Part shown: in pieces, positions 47,641 through 58,854 of the stretch
Layout of the letters: every line of letters starts with the position of its first letter
Numbering within the stretch: position 1 is the stretch's first letter
Source: Hyperoodon ampullatus
Taxonomy: Eukaryota; Chordata; Mammalia; Artiodactyla; Ziphiidae
DNA length: 64,000 nucleotides
Assembly: GCA_949752795.1 (NCBI GenBank)
Contig: OX457061.1
Location: 28,834,425 to 28,898,424, forward strand
Direction of reading: 5' to 3'
Made by a program: the position numbers and the translations under genes
Notes under the pieces: generated by a model
What the model was told of the DNA's origin: nothing
The model's input: the letters and a program-made list of their open reading frames with translations, nothing else
The model's database searches: none

Positions 47641-48000
47641 TATGTATTTATGTGTAGGGTAGTCTTACATCAGCTAGGTATAAACAGCTGCAGCCTTATA
47701 GCCCAACATAGTGATGGCTTTGAATTAAAGTGAAAAAGTAAATTCCTATCAAAAGGTAGAACTCCAAGTAGTAGAATCAATCTCATGATTCATTTTATCT
47801 GTAAGGAAAGATAAATGCTGAGAAACACTCCAGTTTTTGTGCAGTGATAAAGGGAATGGCAGTATGGTCAGGGAAATGAATAGGAAGTAAGAGGACTGAT
47901 TTTAAGTATGTTTGGTGAAGCTTCATATTAGATATTTCAGACTAAACCTAGAGGGACAGAGAATTTGTCTCCTTGCAAATTCATATCAAAAGTCTCTACT

Positions 48001-48209
48001 GGGCTTCCCTGGTGGCGCAGTGGTTGAGAGTCCACCTGCCGATGCAGGGGACACGGGTTTGTGCCCCGGTCCGGGAAGATCCCACATGCCGCGGAGCGGC
48101 TGGGCCCGTGAGCCATGGCCGCTGAGCCTGCGCATCCGGAGCCTGTGCTCCGCAACGGGAGAGGCCACAACAGTGAGAGGCCCGTGTACCGCAAAAAAAA
48201 AAAAAAAAA
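48001..48209 (+). mobile_element. CHR-type SINE, young copy
   Basis: The head is 'gggcttccctggtggcgcag' with the A box, and the B box is in 'acgggtttgtgccccgg'. The body continues through 'cggagcctgtgctccgcaac' to 'gtgtaccgc' and an A17 tail. The perfect 13-bp target duplication AAAAGTCTCTACT is at 47988-48000 and 48206-48218. It is the cleanest copy in the window, so it can serve as a local reference for the family. Confidence 0.96.
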
Positions 48210-48219
48210 GTCTCTACTG

Positions 48220-49055
48220 TGTTAGCAGCTCTAAATAGCCAGGTAGACAAGATGATCTACTTAGGAATGACATTCATCCTTCCTTTCTTGACTCTTTGTT
48301 CTAATTTAATTAGATCATGATCAAATTGGCCATGGTAGTAGGAATAGAGATTATACACGAGCTTATCCACATGGAATTAGCATCACTTATATTGATCTTT
48401 CTACTACCACTGCTTGGTATTCAAAGACCTGTAGTTGTGACTAAGAAAAATGGCTCACATAACCCTGGAGGACCAGTTAGCTACTTATTGCAAATTAATT
48501 ATATTTACATTCTATACTTTATGATCATGAAATGATTTGTCTTTACTGAAAGTGAAAAAAATGCTGTTAGTAGTAAACTTCACAATTTAAAAGTTGCAGA
48601 ATATCAGTACTGAGTTTTAAGAGAAATTCATGAGTAGATGGACATCTTTCAAACTATAATAAGATATTAGAGTGATGATTTTTGGCAATGGACACTCATA
48701 TTCTCAGTCATAACAGAAAGAGTTACTCTATATTAGATGAACACACTTTAGAAGTATATACTATGTATAGATGCTTAATGTTTTTGAACAGAGAAAAGTA
48801 CTGAACCAGACATATATGATTATTTTCACTCTGTTTGGACTATGTTCCACTAAAAGCCCTCCCTAGGAAGTTGGTTCCTTTAGTGTGCAATTATTACTTG
48901 TTATTCAGTTTAAGCCTTGTGTACTTTGGGACTAAGGAAGCAGTGTAGTAGTCTTCTGGTTGTGCCTCCCTTTCAGCTAATTCCCCGGACTATTGCCCCA
49001 GGGATCACCTGTTACTTTGGATTTCACTTACTCTGAGATTGTAGTTTGCTAATTC
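48220..49055. other. Intergenic DNA, no gene seen
   Basis: Positions 48880-49040 are less AT-rich, but no family is recognised. The open frame at 48317-48535 is not supported as a gene. Confidence 0.4.
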
Positions 49056-49889
49056 TAGGTATTACTGCCATAAGCCTCTTTGTTATAGACATCTTTGTTG
49101 CAAGCATTTCACTACAAACATTTTGGTCACATAACTGATTGTCCATAAGGCAATTTTGCCATAAAAGATTAAATAACAAAAAATAAAAGAAATAAAATTT
49201 TTAACAAAATTAAAAAGAACATAAATGAGAAATGAATGATAAAATTTAAAAAGGTTTCTCGTGAAATACAAAATATTTGAATACATTTTACATGTGTGCA
49301 GATAGATTGCAATACTGCGCTAATAACTGATTTTATTTTGTGGGTTGTATCTAAGCAATTGTCTTTGAAGTTTTTCTTTCACAGTATACTTTTTGGGGGC
49401 TTGTTGGTTTGTCTTCTTGTTCAGCATTGCACTTTTTCTTTTTCACTAAAATTTCTTCCTCTATTAAGAGAGGTATCAGTTTCTAAATAGTAGGATAAGT
49501 ATTGTAATCCTTGCAGGACATTTGGTCCCATACAAAATGTTCATTAAGACATTTGGTTCATGCCAAAAGGCCCTTGAAATTTGACCCTGTCCAAAATGTT
49601 CATAGAGACATTTGGTCCATGATATGCTAAATATCAAAAATAACTTTGCTGAAAGATCCCTGAATTTTGGTCCCGTGCAAAATGTGTGTTGAGATATTTG
49701 GTCCATGATGTGTTAAATAATATAAACATTTGATTTTGTTAAAATTTTATTTATGTTATTCTTATGTAATTTGTGATGACCTTTTTGGATTTCACACTGA
49801 TTCTTATTCTTTATCATGAAGCTTGGTAGGGTTTACTCTTAAGTCAAAGAGTAATTGTTCTCAAGTATATATAGACCTTAGCTTTATAT

Positions 49890-50085
49890 TTATAAATATT
49901 TATAATTTAATATATTTATATTTATAATTTAATATATTTATATTTATTAATATATTTATAAATATATTTATAATTTAATATATTTATATTTATTAATATA
50001 TTTATAATTTAATATATTTATATTTATAAATATATTTATAATTTAATATATTTATATTTATAAATATATTTATATTGGCTTTATA
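49890..50085. repeat. AT-only minisatellite
   Basis: Imperfect tandem repeat built from 'tatttataatttaatatatt' and 'tatatttattaatatattta' words. Several repeat periods of roughly 25-50 bp can be traced. It has no G or C over about 180 bp and lies inside the MULE element. Confidence 0.92.
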
Positions 50086-50154
50086 TTTGTTATATCTGTT
50101 AACAGTTTCATTTATACTAATTTGATTTTATCAGTATCATCTGGGAGTTGGTGG

Positions 50155-50320
50155 CCCTATTTGAGTGTGAACACCAGGAACCTGGGTGATAACTTGTTCA
50201 TTGCTTTGCTATTTGTCTTTTAACACTTCAGTAAGCCTCCAAATTGAAGGATAATGCACTACTATCAGCTTTTGAAATTTGCCTATGCCAGCCTTCCACT
50301 GCATTGTTCATACTGTGATT
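50155..50320 (-). pseudogene. MULE transposase C-terminal relic
   Basis: On the minus strand the sequence from about 50318 reads MNNAVEGWHRQISKADSSA, then LSFNLEAY, a stop, and SVKRQIAKQ before another stop. The NN(A/S)VEGWHR motif, followed by a residue pattern ending in E(A/K) and a basic helix, is characteristic of the end of MULE transposases. No longer frame remains, and the DDE core cannot be followed with confidence. The match is short but specific, and it agrees with the long inverted ends of the surrounding element. Confidence 0.72.
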
Positions 50321-51104
50321 GACAATCAGTACTGATGTATAAATATTCCAATTTTCTGGTGGAAATCTTGGATCTTTTGGTCTTTGTCTGCCTCTGCCAT
50401 GCCTTCAACAAACATACACTTTCTCAACATGATCCATTAGGTCATCTACCTTTTCTTCTGAGTTATACACAATGTATTCATTTATATCTTCCAAAGGAAC
50501 AAATGGAAGCCCAAACAACATGGATGTACACTTATAGGTGTTACTTTCCATTGTCACATAACTCAAGTATTAGATCTAAAGAAGTTATTTTTTACCACAG
50601 TGATTGTGAAAAGTGAAACAAGCATTCTTTTTCTTGTGCCTTTAGTAGGAGTAATCAAATCACATTCATATTTGCAATCTTGAAATCTGTCATGCATAAT
50701 CAAGGGTTAACGTTGAGATTTTTTCCCCACGCAAACACAAAATACTCGGGCAATATTTAGTTGTACGGCATTAATTAGATGCCTGGTATCTCCCTCATGA
50801 TCATTATTACACCCAACCTCTATGTGGGAGGAGAGCCATACCCATTCTCACTCCTTCCAAGTAAACAAGACTCTGTTTAAAGTGTTTATGTCAATGCACT
50901 CACCACTTGTTTTACACAGCAGCTTGACCAAGCCCCTCCTTTCAAACTCTGTCCTTACTGAATGACCCAGCCACATGCAACCAAATGCTCAGTGATACAT
51001 TAACACACCATCCACTTCTAGATGCCACTCTCAACTTGTCATCCTCTGTGCATTTCTCTAACTGTAGAACTCTTCCTCAGTACCCTTAGTTTATATAAAT
51101 GCTG

Positions 51105-51185
51105 TTCTTGTGCAAGATTCAAACCCTGACCCATCTGCCTAACCCCATGTGCCATTACCAGCTAGGCTACCAAGCCAAGAAGGGT
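51105..51185 (-). repeat. tRNA-like A and B box sequence (possible old SINE head)
   Basis: On the minus strand a pol III A-box-like 'tagcctagctgg' is followed about 43 bases later by a B-box-like 'gggtttgaatc'. That is the spacing of a tRNA gene or a tRNA-derived SINE head. It does not fold as an intact tRNA in my reading. Confidence 0.3.
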
Positions 51186-51393
51186 TATTACCAGCAATAT
51201 AGCCACGACAAAATTATTGGATCAATAAAACATGATTTTATGTATTTTTTACGTATTAATCCTATAAACCAAAAGTATAAATAAACATTATAGGCTATTT
51301 GAACCTAGAGATGTTTTCTAAGTGTAGACATTTTTGACAGGAACAAATATCAAGGACTATTTTGCATGAATCAAATATGCTCATGAACCAAAT

Positions 51394-51607
51394 TTTTTTT
51401 TTTTTTTTTTTTTTTGTGGTATGTGGGCCTCTCACTGTTGTGGCCTCTCCCGTTGCGGAGCACAGGCTCCGGACGCGCAGGCCCAACGGCCATGGCTCAC
51501 GGGCCCAGCCGCTCCGCGGCATGTGGGATTTTCCCAGACCGGGGCACGAACCCGTATCCCCTGCATCGGCAGGCAGACTCTCAACCACTGCGCCACCAGG
51601 GAAGCCC
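51394..51607 (-). mobile_element. CHR-type SINE nested in the MULE element
   Basis: T run, then the inverted body, ending 'ccagggaagccc'. The short direct repeat CAAAT is at 51389-51393 and 51608-51612. It lies within the right arm of the MULE element, splitting the arm between 51390 and 51610. It carries 'cccaacggcc' where other copies have 'ctcagcggcc'. Confidence 0.94.
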
Positions 51608-52099
51608 CAAATATGTTTTTGGTAGGACCAAATTTCAAGGGCCTCTTGGTGTGGACCAAATATCTCAATGGATGTTTTGGACAGAATCAAATGTCCACTA
51701 ATCTTTGTAACTGAGTTTTGTATCATGTTGTGAAAGCCTTCCACACTAATGTTTGTGTTCCTGTCATATTGTCACATGTTTGTTGATAAATATTCCAAAT
51801 GAAAATGTGGGTTCAACACTCACCTCAGAGACCCTCAGCTTCTTTCTCCTCCAGTGGAGTGTGTTTCATATTAAGAAACCAATTCTTGGGGTAAATCATT
51901 GTCATCTGTTAGCTCAATAAATCTAACACATTTCAACCAGATGAAACCAAACTCTCAAACCCAAAACGGGCAAACAGTTATTTTTATCTTTAACAGCAAA
52001 TGGCCTTAGGGCAAATTAGTTATGTGCAAAAGTATATGAGGCAAAAATGCTTGTAGCAAAGATGTCTAAAGCAAAGAGGCTTCCAGCAAAAATACCAGA

Positions 52100-52760
52100 C
52101 ACAAGTTTTGTCATCTCTGCCATTGTAATTTACCCTAGCACAAGCTGAACTTTGCTTTTCTACTATGTTTGATAATCTGATCCCCTTTGCTTTCAAAATT
52201 TTAGACTGATTCTAATTTCTAGTCTGCTGATACTATATTTTCTCATTGTTGAGCTATTACGAATTTGTTTTTAAATACATATTCCAGTTACTTTTGAGTG
52301 ATTTGGGGTATGAGAAGAGGCAGGCATGTGTGTTCAGTCTGACTTTAGTTCTAAATATATTAAACCATGTTCACAGATAATATCCTCTAAAATATAATTT
52401 TTTGCACACACTTTTACAGTCTCTCTCTTTTTGGACTAAATATTTTCTGCTTGTTTTAGACTTCAGTTTATCTATGCTTATTCTAGAAATACTTAGGAGT
52501 CCCTGATTCTGGGTTAGGGGCTCAATCCTTGTTCTTACAGAATTTCCTATATCTAGTCTTATTATAACATCTGCCATAAGCTTTTCTCATTGCCTTTTTA
52601 CTATTTTTCCCTCTACCATCATATTTTAAGCTTGAGAGAAAGGAATAGTATTCATCATAGTATCCTGAAGGCTTGACATTTGATATGTACTGAATGAATT
52701 GGAGAAATAAATTACCACATTGATCAACTGACAAATTTTAAACTTTTTGCTCAAAAAGTT
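52100..52760. other. AT-rich intergenic DNA, no gene seen
   Basis: No nameable feature. Two overlapping minus-strand open frames (52371-52734) show no motif I recognise. Confidence 0.4.
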
Positions 52761-52764
52761 TTAA

Positions 52765-54025
52765 ATTTTTATGGAAACACAAAAGATCCCAAATAGCCAA
52801 AGCATCTTGAGAAAGAAAAGCAGAACTAGAAGAATCAGGCTCCCTAACTTCAGACAATCCTACAAATATACAGTAATCAAAACAGTATGGTACTGGCACA
52901 AAAACAGAAATATAGCTCAATGCAACAGGATAGAATGCCCAGAGATAAACCCATGCACATAGGGTCACTTAATCTACCACAAAGAATGCAGGAATATATG
53001 ATGGTGAAAATACAGTATCTTCAATAAATGGTGCTGGGAAAACTCGACAGCTGCATGTAAAAGAATGAAATTAGAACATTCTCTAACACTATACACAAAA
53101 ATAAACTCAAAATGGATTAAAGACCTAAATGTAAAACTGGATACTATAAAACACCTAGAGGAAAACATAGGCAACACTGTTTGACATAAATTGCAGTAAT
53201 GTCTTTTTAGATCCGGCTCCTAGAATAATGGAAATAAAAACAAAAATAAACAAATGGGACCTAATTAAACTTATAAGCTTTTGCACAGCAAAGGAAACCA
53301 TAAACAAAATAAAAAGACAACCTACAGAATGGAAGAAACTATTTGCAAAGGAAGATACACACAAGAGATTAATCTCCAAAATATACAAACAGATCATATG
53401 GCTCAATAAAAAAAATCAAACAACCCAATCAAAAAAACAGGGAGAAGATCTAAATAGACATTTCTCCAAAGAAAACATACAGGTGGCCAAAAGGCACATA
53501 AAAATTTGCTCACCATCATTAATTATTAGAGAAATGCATATCAAAACTGTCAATTCAATGAGGTATCACCTCACACCGGTCAGAATGGCCATCAGCAAAA
53601 AGTTTACAAATAATAAATGCTGGACAGTATGGGTAGGAAAAAGAACCCTCCTACACTGTTGGTGGGAATGTAAATTGGTACAGCCACTATGGAGAACAGT
53701 TTGGAGGTTCCTTAAAAAAAAAAAAAAAAAAAAAACTAAGAAAAGAGCTAGCATACAATTCTGCAATCTCACTCCTGGGCATATATGTGGAGAAAGCCCA
53801 TAATTTGAAAAGATACATGCACCCCAATGTTCACAACAGCACTATTTACAATAGCCAAGACATGGAGGAAACCTAAGTGTCCATCAACAGATTAATGGAT
53901 AAAGAACATGTGGTATATATACAGAATGGAATATTAACTCAGACATAAAAAGAAAGAATGAAATAATGCCATTTGCGGCAACATGGATGGACCTAGAGAT
54001 TATCATACTAAGTGAAGTAAGCCTG
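52765..54025 (+). pseudogene. L1 ORF2 pseudogene, C-terminal half
   Basis: The best open part is 53228-53803. It includes [40 protein letters not shown] and [17 protein letters not shown]. It continues with a degraded Cys motif, [19 protein letters not shown], in which the first CxxxC pair has become CWTVWVG (second Cys lost). The upstream part (52771-52962) reads [20 protein letters not shown] and [10 protein letters not shown]. Stops and shifts separate these parts. The A-run expansion in the LKKLK region adds a further shift. Not functional. Confidence 0.88.
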
Positions 54026-54390
54026 ATAGAGAAAGACAAATATCATATGATATCGCTTATATATGGAATCTTAAAAAATGATACAAATGAACTTATTTAC
54101 AAAACAGAAATAGACTCACAGCCATAAAAACACAAACTTATGGTTACCAAAGGGGAAAGGCAGGAGAGAAGGATAAATTAGGAGCTTGGGATTAAAATAT
54201 ACCCACTGCTGTATATAAAACAGATAATCAACAAGGACCTACTGTACAGCACAGGGAACTGTACTCAACATGTTGCAATAACCTATAATGGAAAAGAATG
54301 TACAAAAACTGAATCACTTTGCTGTACACCTGAAACTAACACAACATTGTAAATCAACTATATTTCAATAAAAATATATATATTAAAAAT
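52765..54390 (+). mobile_element. LINE-1 3' half, 5' truncated
   Basis: It begins within ORF2 ('tatggaaacacaaaagatcc') and runs to a 3' UTR ending 'caactatatttcaataaaaa' with an A/T-rich tail. It matches 2730-3930 of the first L1 across ORF2. Its 3' UTR ('aacatgttgcaataacctat', 'gctgtacacctgaaactaac') differs from that of the younger copies, so it is a different, older subfamily. An A run of about 23 has expanded inside ORF2 at 53714-53736. Confidence 0.92.
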
Positions 54391-54469
54391 TTAAAAATAC
54401 TACCCACATAAAAAAAGAAAATATATTTCAAACAAGAAAAAATAAAGTTTTTGTTCAAATAAAATTATC

Positions 54470-54940
54470 CAGCTGTGGCAGCCATGGAAATGCAGCACTT
54501 GCATCTTCCTGCAAGAGAGAACTTACTGATTAAATGAGAGGAGTATAATAAGCTGACCAAGCTCACTTTCAGCATCTTCGGGATAAGTTTCATTTTATGG
54601 GACTAAAACAACTCTTCATGGGCAGCCACAAGCCAATGACTGAACATGGTGTGCAAATTATGGCAATACAAGATTCCATTAATGGACCATATTTGATTCA
54701 GAACTTCCCATTGGGTTATCTGAGACACTTTCAGATTTGTATCATAGTCTGAAGCCCTACCCAGTCCTTCTCCATGTCTCTTTCCTTTCACAGGTGTCAA
54801 AGTAGGTGGAAGGTATATTCTGCCCAGTTCAGCTCCCTCCTCCTTTTATATTTCACTGGAGTTATTCCTCAATAAATTTTTATACTACTAACTCCTTCAA
54901 CATCTGCTTCCTGAAGGACCAACTGAAACATTACTGATGT
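54470..54940 (+). mobile_element. Unassigned old interspersed repeat (tentative)
   Basis: Mixed-composition block ending in 'ggagttattcctcaataaat', then 'catctgcttcctgaaggacc' and 'aactgaaaca', a layout that resembles the 3' ends of old LINE or LTR families. I cannot name it. Confidence 0.35.
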
Positions 54941-54944
54941 AAAA

Positions 54945-55795
54945 CAAAATTTTAAAAACTGAAATCACACAAGAATATGAAATATTTTGAAGTTCAAAAT
55001 GAATTCAGATATCTGCTCAGTTTTGAATTGATAACCATATTTGGTACTCCTTAGTCAGCCTTTTGCTTAAGCCTCCATATGTTTAGAGTTTGATCTTATT
55101 TTCTTCAGTATACTTTGTTGTTATGGCTCTAAATTAATCTTACAGTTTTTTTCTCTGAAATATGTGTAGTGTCACATTAATGCTTATATACTAATTTCTC
55201 AGCAACACTAAGCAATTGCTTTATTATTATAGCTTTAATTCTTATGTTCATGTTCCACAGAGGATTTCACTACACAGGTCAAAACTTAGTCTCTAACGGC
55301 AGTCTCTATAATTGAATCTATTACTATTGCAAACTGAAAAAATGAGAGTTTTAAAGCACAATTCACTTAACCCTGTAAGAAACAGTGATTCTGAAAATGA
55401 AACCAAAACAAGTCAAATATGGTATTACCAAGATATTGCTCACTGTACTGTTGTCGTTCATAATTTTAAGACATCTGTTTCTCTCCTCTTCCCCTTCTTT
55501 CTCCCTTCTTCTTATTTTCCTTCTCTACTTGAAATATTTAGTCCAATAACTGTTAAGTTAGGCTTGGACATGGTGGAGAGTCAGGGGAGCCATGGTGACA
55601 AGGAATGGAAAGTCAGAGCCTAAGCAAGATGAAGAAGATATTCATGTGGTAGGAATTGGAAGGTGATGCTAACCTGATGCTGGATGTCAAAACCTGATCC
55701 TGGAGAGAGGGCATCCATGTGAGAGGAAGCCCAGAAAGAGGACAAAGAACAAAGAAGCCAGCTTAAAGCAGATCACACTGGCCAATTTAAGTATC
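54945..55795. other. Intergenic DNA, no gene seen
   Basis: No nameable feature. The open frame at 55312-55623 has low-complexity Pro/Phe/Leu sequence from a CT-rich patch. Confidence 0.4.
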
Positions 55796-55799
55796 AAAA

Positions 55800-56420
55800 T
55801 AAATAAAGATAATAAAATTTTATATTCTTTGAATAAAATAGGAGTCCATGAGTCCATACTGATTTAAAAGAATACATGAATCGTTTGAAAGTTTGATGAA
55901 GAATGGAATATTTACATACTTTAAAAGTTCTTTTCTACAAAATAATCATTAATTACTAAATAAAACCAAAGTACCTTTACAATAGAGAATCCTGTGAGAT
56001 ACTACTCAAGAGGGCTATGTAATGGACAAATCAAAATCACACAATATCAGATAGGAGGTGATGAGAAGAATACACATTACATCTCTGATACTCCTGCCTA
56101 AGAGGCAAAACTCAAATTAAATAACATTTTACAAACCATATTGCCTGAATTCTCAAAAGCTTCATAGTTATGAAAGTCAAATAGAGACGGACAAATTCTT
56201 CCAGATCAAACTGAAAGGATCTTACTACTAAGTATAACCCTAGATTCTGGAGTGTCTATATTGCTATAAGGACATTATGGGGACTATTGGTAATACCTTA
56301 TGAAGAGATAGTAATACATTATTGTTAATTTCCTGATTTGGTGGTTACAGTGTGATTATACAGGAGAATGTCTTTGTTTTTAGGAACCACACACACAAAT
56401 ATGAGACTGTAATGGGGCAT
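55800..56420 (+). mobile_element. Old L1 (L1M-class) 3' UTR
   Basis: Order of words as in L1M 3' UTRs: 'taggagtccatgagtccata', 'aataatcattaattactaaa', 'cagatcaaactgaaaggatc', 'aaggacattatggggactat', 'attgttaatttcctgatttg' and 'gtggttacagtgtgattata'. Confidence 0.68.
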
Positions 56421-56424
56421 GATG

Positions 56425-58075
56425 TCAGCAACCATGTCCCAAATGAAATCTAATTTCATAAAAATTAAAGGTTAGGATACGGTAATTGAAACTTTTCTGT
56501 AAATTAAAATTGTAAAAAAGAGAAAAGGAAAAGAATTCTGTTTCAAGACACATGAACACAGCTTCTCATAAAAGTACAGAGAAGTGACAGAAGACAGTGG
56601 CAGAAATAAATGAAGGTAGTTATCCTGTGATAGATTTAAAATCATTTTAGTATTAAATTTAAATACATAATTCCTGATTCCTAGGAAATTTAACAGAAAG
56701 AATAACATTATTAAAAGGTAAAATTCTGATATTTATTTCCAAACCATATAAACACTCATGTCAATAGACACTTTCAGTAATCCACTGGGGAAGAGTTTTA
56801 TGAGAAGTAATTCTCCTAGGAGACTGCATGGTTATATGGAGCTAGAAAGATAGTTGTACAAGTCAGAGCTAGAGAGGAAGAACTAGTCTGCTCCAACAAT
56901 GGTCTTATTATAAAGAAGTTTTCTTTTTACATTTAAGAATGAATTAGTGGAGAAATAAGAAGTACAGAAAATTGCACAGAGAGAAAGCGGATGGAGTCTG
57001 GCTAATATGCATGACCATCAATCTGACTTAAAATATGTAAATAGTTTATAGGACTTTACACTTTAAGAAAATGAATCAAGTTATAATATTGATAAACCCA
57101 GGTAAACTGTTTCCATGTGTAAGAGAAACTACTATCTGCAATAAGACTGCTAATAAAAAAGAAATGTCAAGAAGAAATGCACAGAAATGGAGAGACAGTT
57201 GACTTATAGAACTGGGAAACTATGCTCAGACTTACTACATTTATCTGTAGGTTTTTTAGTTTAAAGCAACTGAAATGTAATATGGAGTTAATTTAAACAA
57301 AAACAGTACTTACTAAAAGAATATTATATAGCTCCTAGAAATTATGGAATGAGGCACAGAACTAAACAGCAATGAACCATGACAAAAAGGATCCACAGAA
57401 CTGATTGCATGAAAACACTGCTGCTTCATCTGCTGAATATAAATACCACGTTTGCAACACTGACATCAGTGACACGTGATAGTAGAGATGCTGCTGCTCC
57501 ATCAGAAATGATTTGGTGAGGTTATTGTTTATTTGTGTCTCCAGTTTATGATACGATATCTGGGGAGTGTGTTATCTAAATGGTAGTCATTGCATGTTTC
57601 CTTCATTCAAGGGAAGTTGGTTCTAAGATAATAGCCAATCCATGTAGACTGCACACAGTGTGGAAGGGGGTTATTAAAAGGAAACATGGAGCTGTTTCAA
57701 GAATGCTACACAGCCAGAAAAGGCAGATGTCCACTAGAAGTGATTTCATTATTTTTGATTCTTTAATTCTAGAGGTTTATAAATACACGTGCATATATAA
57801 ACACATGCACGTAATTGAGAAACAATATAAAGTATTATTAATATATGTATATATATGCATATGTGTGTGTGTTTGTGTGTGTGTGTATGTTAAAAGAACA
57901 GTCAATCACAATGGTAATTGAATTAAATAAAACAACAACACTGGACATGGGGTCCCTCTACCTGCACACCTCTCCATCCTGCTCCCCAAAAAAACACTTC
58001 CACACTCTGTCTCTAGCAGTGTAAAGAAAAAATGAATTATACTCCTCAGTCATTTTCTACTTATGAAAAAATAAA
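56425..58075. other. Intergenic DNA, no gene seen
   Basis: Apart from a GT microsatellite at 57858-57888, no nameable feature. The open frame at 57580-57921 runs into that microsatellite and is not supported as a gene. Confidence 0.4.
57858..57888. repeat. (GT)n microsatellite
   Basis: 'atgtgtgtgtgtttgtgtgt' and onward. Preceded by an alternating 'atatatgtatatatatgcat' purine-pyrimidine stretch. Confidence 0.92.
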
Positions 58076-58079
58076 GGCA

Positions 58080-58850
58080 GAATTTTGAACTTGCACAATA
58101 ATTCTGATAGAACATTTATCTATATATATCAAAATTCTTGATCAAGCAATTAAAAATTCTAGGAATTTATTTTCAGTAAATAATTAAGTGTGTGTAAAAT
58201 TATTTAGATAAAAACATGTTCATCTACACCAGAATTGGCTTTGATAGGAGACGATTAAAATAGGAAAATAAATAAATATTTTAGGTATATTGATATAAGA
58301 ATAAAATATAACTGTTAATACAATGTTACATATGTTCACAGAAGACTTGTCCAAAATGTTCACAGTAGCTTCATTCATATTAGCGAAAAATTGGAAACAA
58401 CCGAAATGATTTCCAAATTGTGATATATAGTGAAATACCACTCGAGTAAAAACTGAACTACTAATACATGCAGCAACATGAATGAAAGTCTTAAACATTA
58501 TGCTGAGTGAAAAAAGCTGGATACCAAATAATAGACAATTTATGATTTAATTTTCATGAACTTCTAGAATAGACAAAGGTAATCTCTAGTGATAGAAATC
58601 AGATCAGTGGTTGCCAGACACAAGGGGAGCAGATGGGACAGTTGGCAGTCATGACTGCTAAGAGGCAGAAGGCAACTCTCTCTGTTGAGACAAAATGATT
58701 TTTTATCTTTATTGGGGTGTTAGTTACATGAGTATATATGCCAATATTGGGGAATGTCAAAGGGATTGGCAAATATATATTCATACATATATATGTTAAA
58801 AGTCATTGAGAATTATACTGTCTGTAAATTATACCTTGATAAAAAATATT
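58080..58850 (+). mobile_element. Old L1 (L1M-class) 3' end
   Basis: ORF2 end and 3' UTR words in order: 'gttcacagtagcttcattca', 'ttggaaacaaccgaaatgat', 'agcaacatgaatgaaagtct', 'tgctgagtgaaaaaagctgg', 'agatcagtggttgccagaca', 'attggggtgttagttacatg' and 'attataccttgataaaaaat'. A strongly diverged copy. Confidence 0.75.
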
Positions 58851-58854
58851 AATG

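Larger units (their letters stand above)
49059..52096 (-). mobile_element. MULE (MuDR-type) DNA transposon with long inverted ends, probably Ricksha-like
   Basis: The two ends are inverted copies of each other. The left reads 'taagcctctttgttatagac' and 'atctttgttgcaagcattt' (49071-49110). The right, inverted, reads 'aagcctctttgctttagaca' and 'tctttgctacaagcattttt' (about 52034-52084). A second inverted pair lies further in: 49517-49590 pairs with about 51610-51700, sharing 'ggacatttg', 'gagatatttggtcca' and 'ggcccttgaaatttg'. Between them is a relic of MULE transposase on the minus strand. Boundaries are placed where the inverted match begins (GGTATT). No 9-bp target duplication is evident. 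A CHR SINE at 51394 and an AT minisatellite at 49890 are later additions. The Ricksha label is from memory. Confidence 0.75.

Noticed and set aside
48001..48075. Possible tRNA gene at the SINE head
   Set aside because: A and B boxes are present, but the sequence is the tRNA-derived head of a SINE with an A tail and a target duplication. It lacks a credible cloverleaf and continues directly into the SINE body.
48317..48535. Hydrophobic 72-codon frame
   Set aside because: No homologue recognised, no start context or splice structure, and its hydrophobicity follows from T-rich codons.
55312..55623. 103-codon frame
   Set aside because: Starts in plain AT-rich DNA and ends in a CT-rich patch. 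No domain, no exon signals and no similarity recognised.
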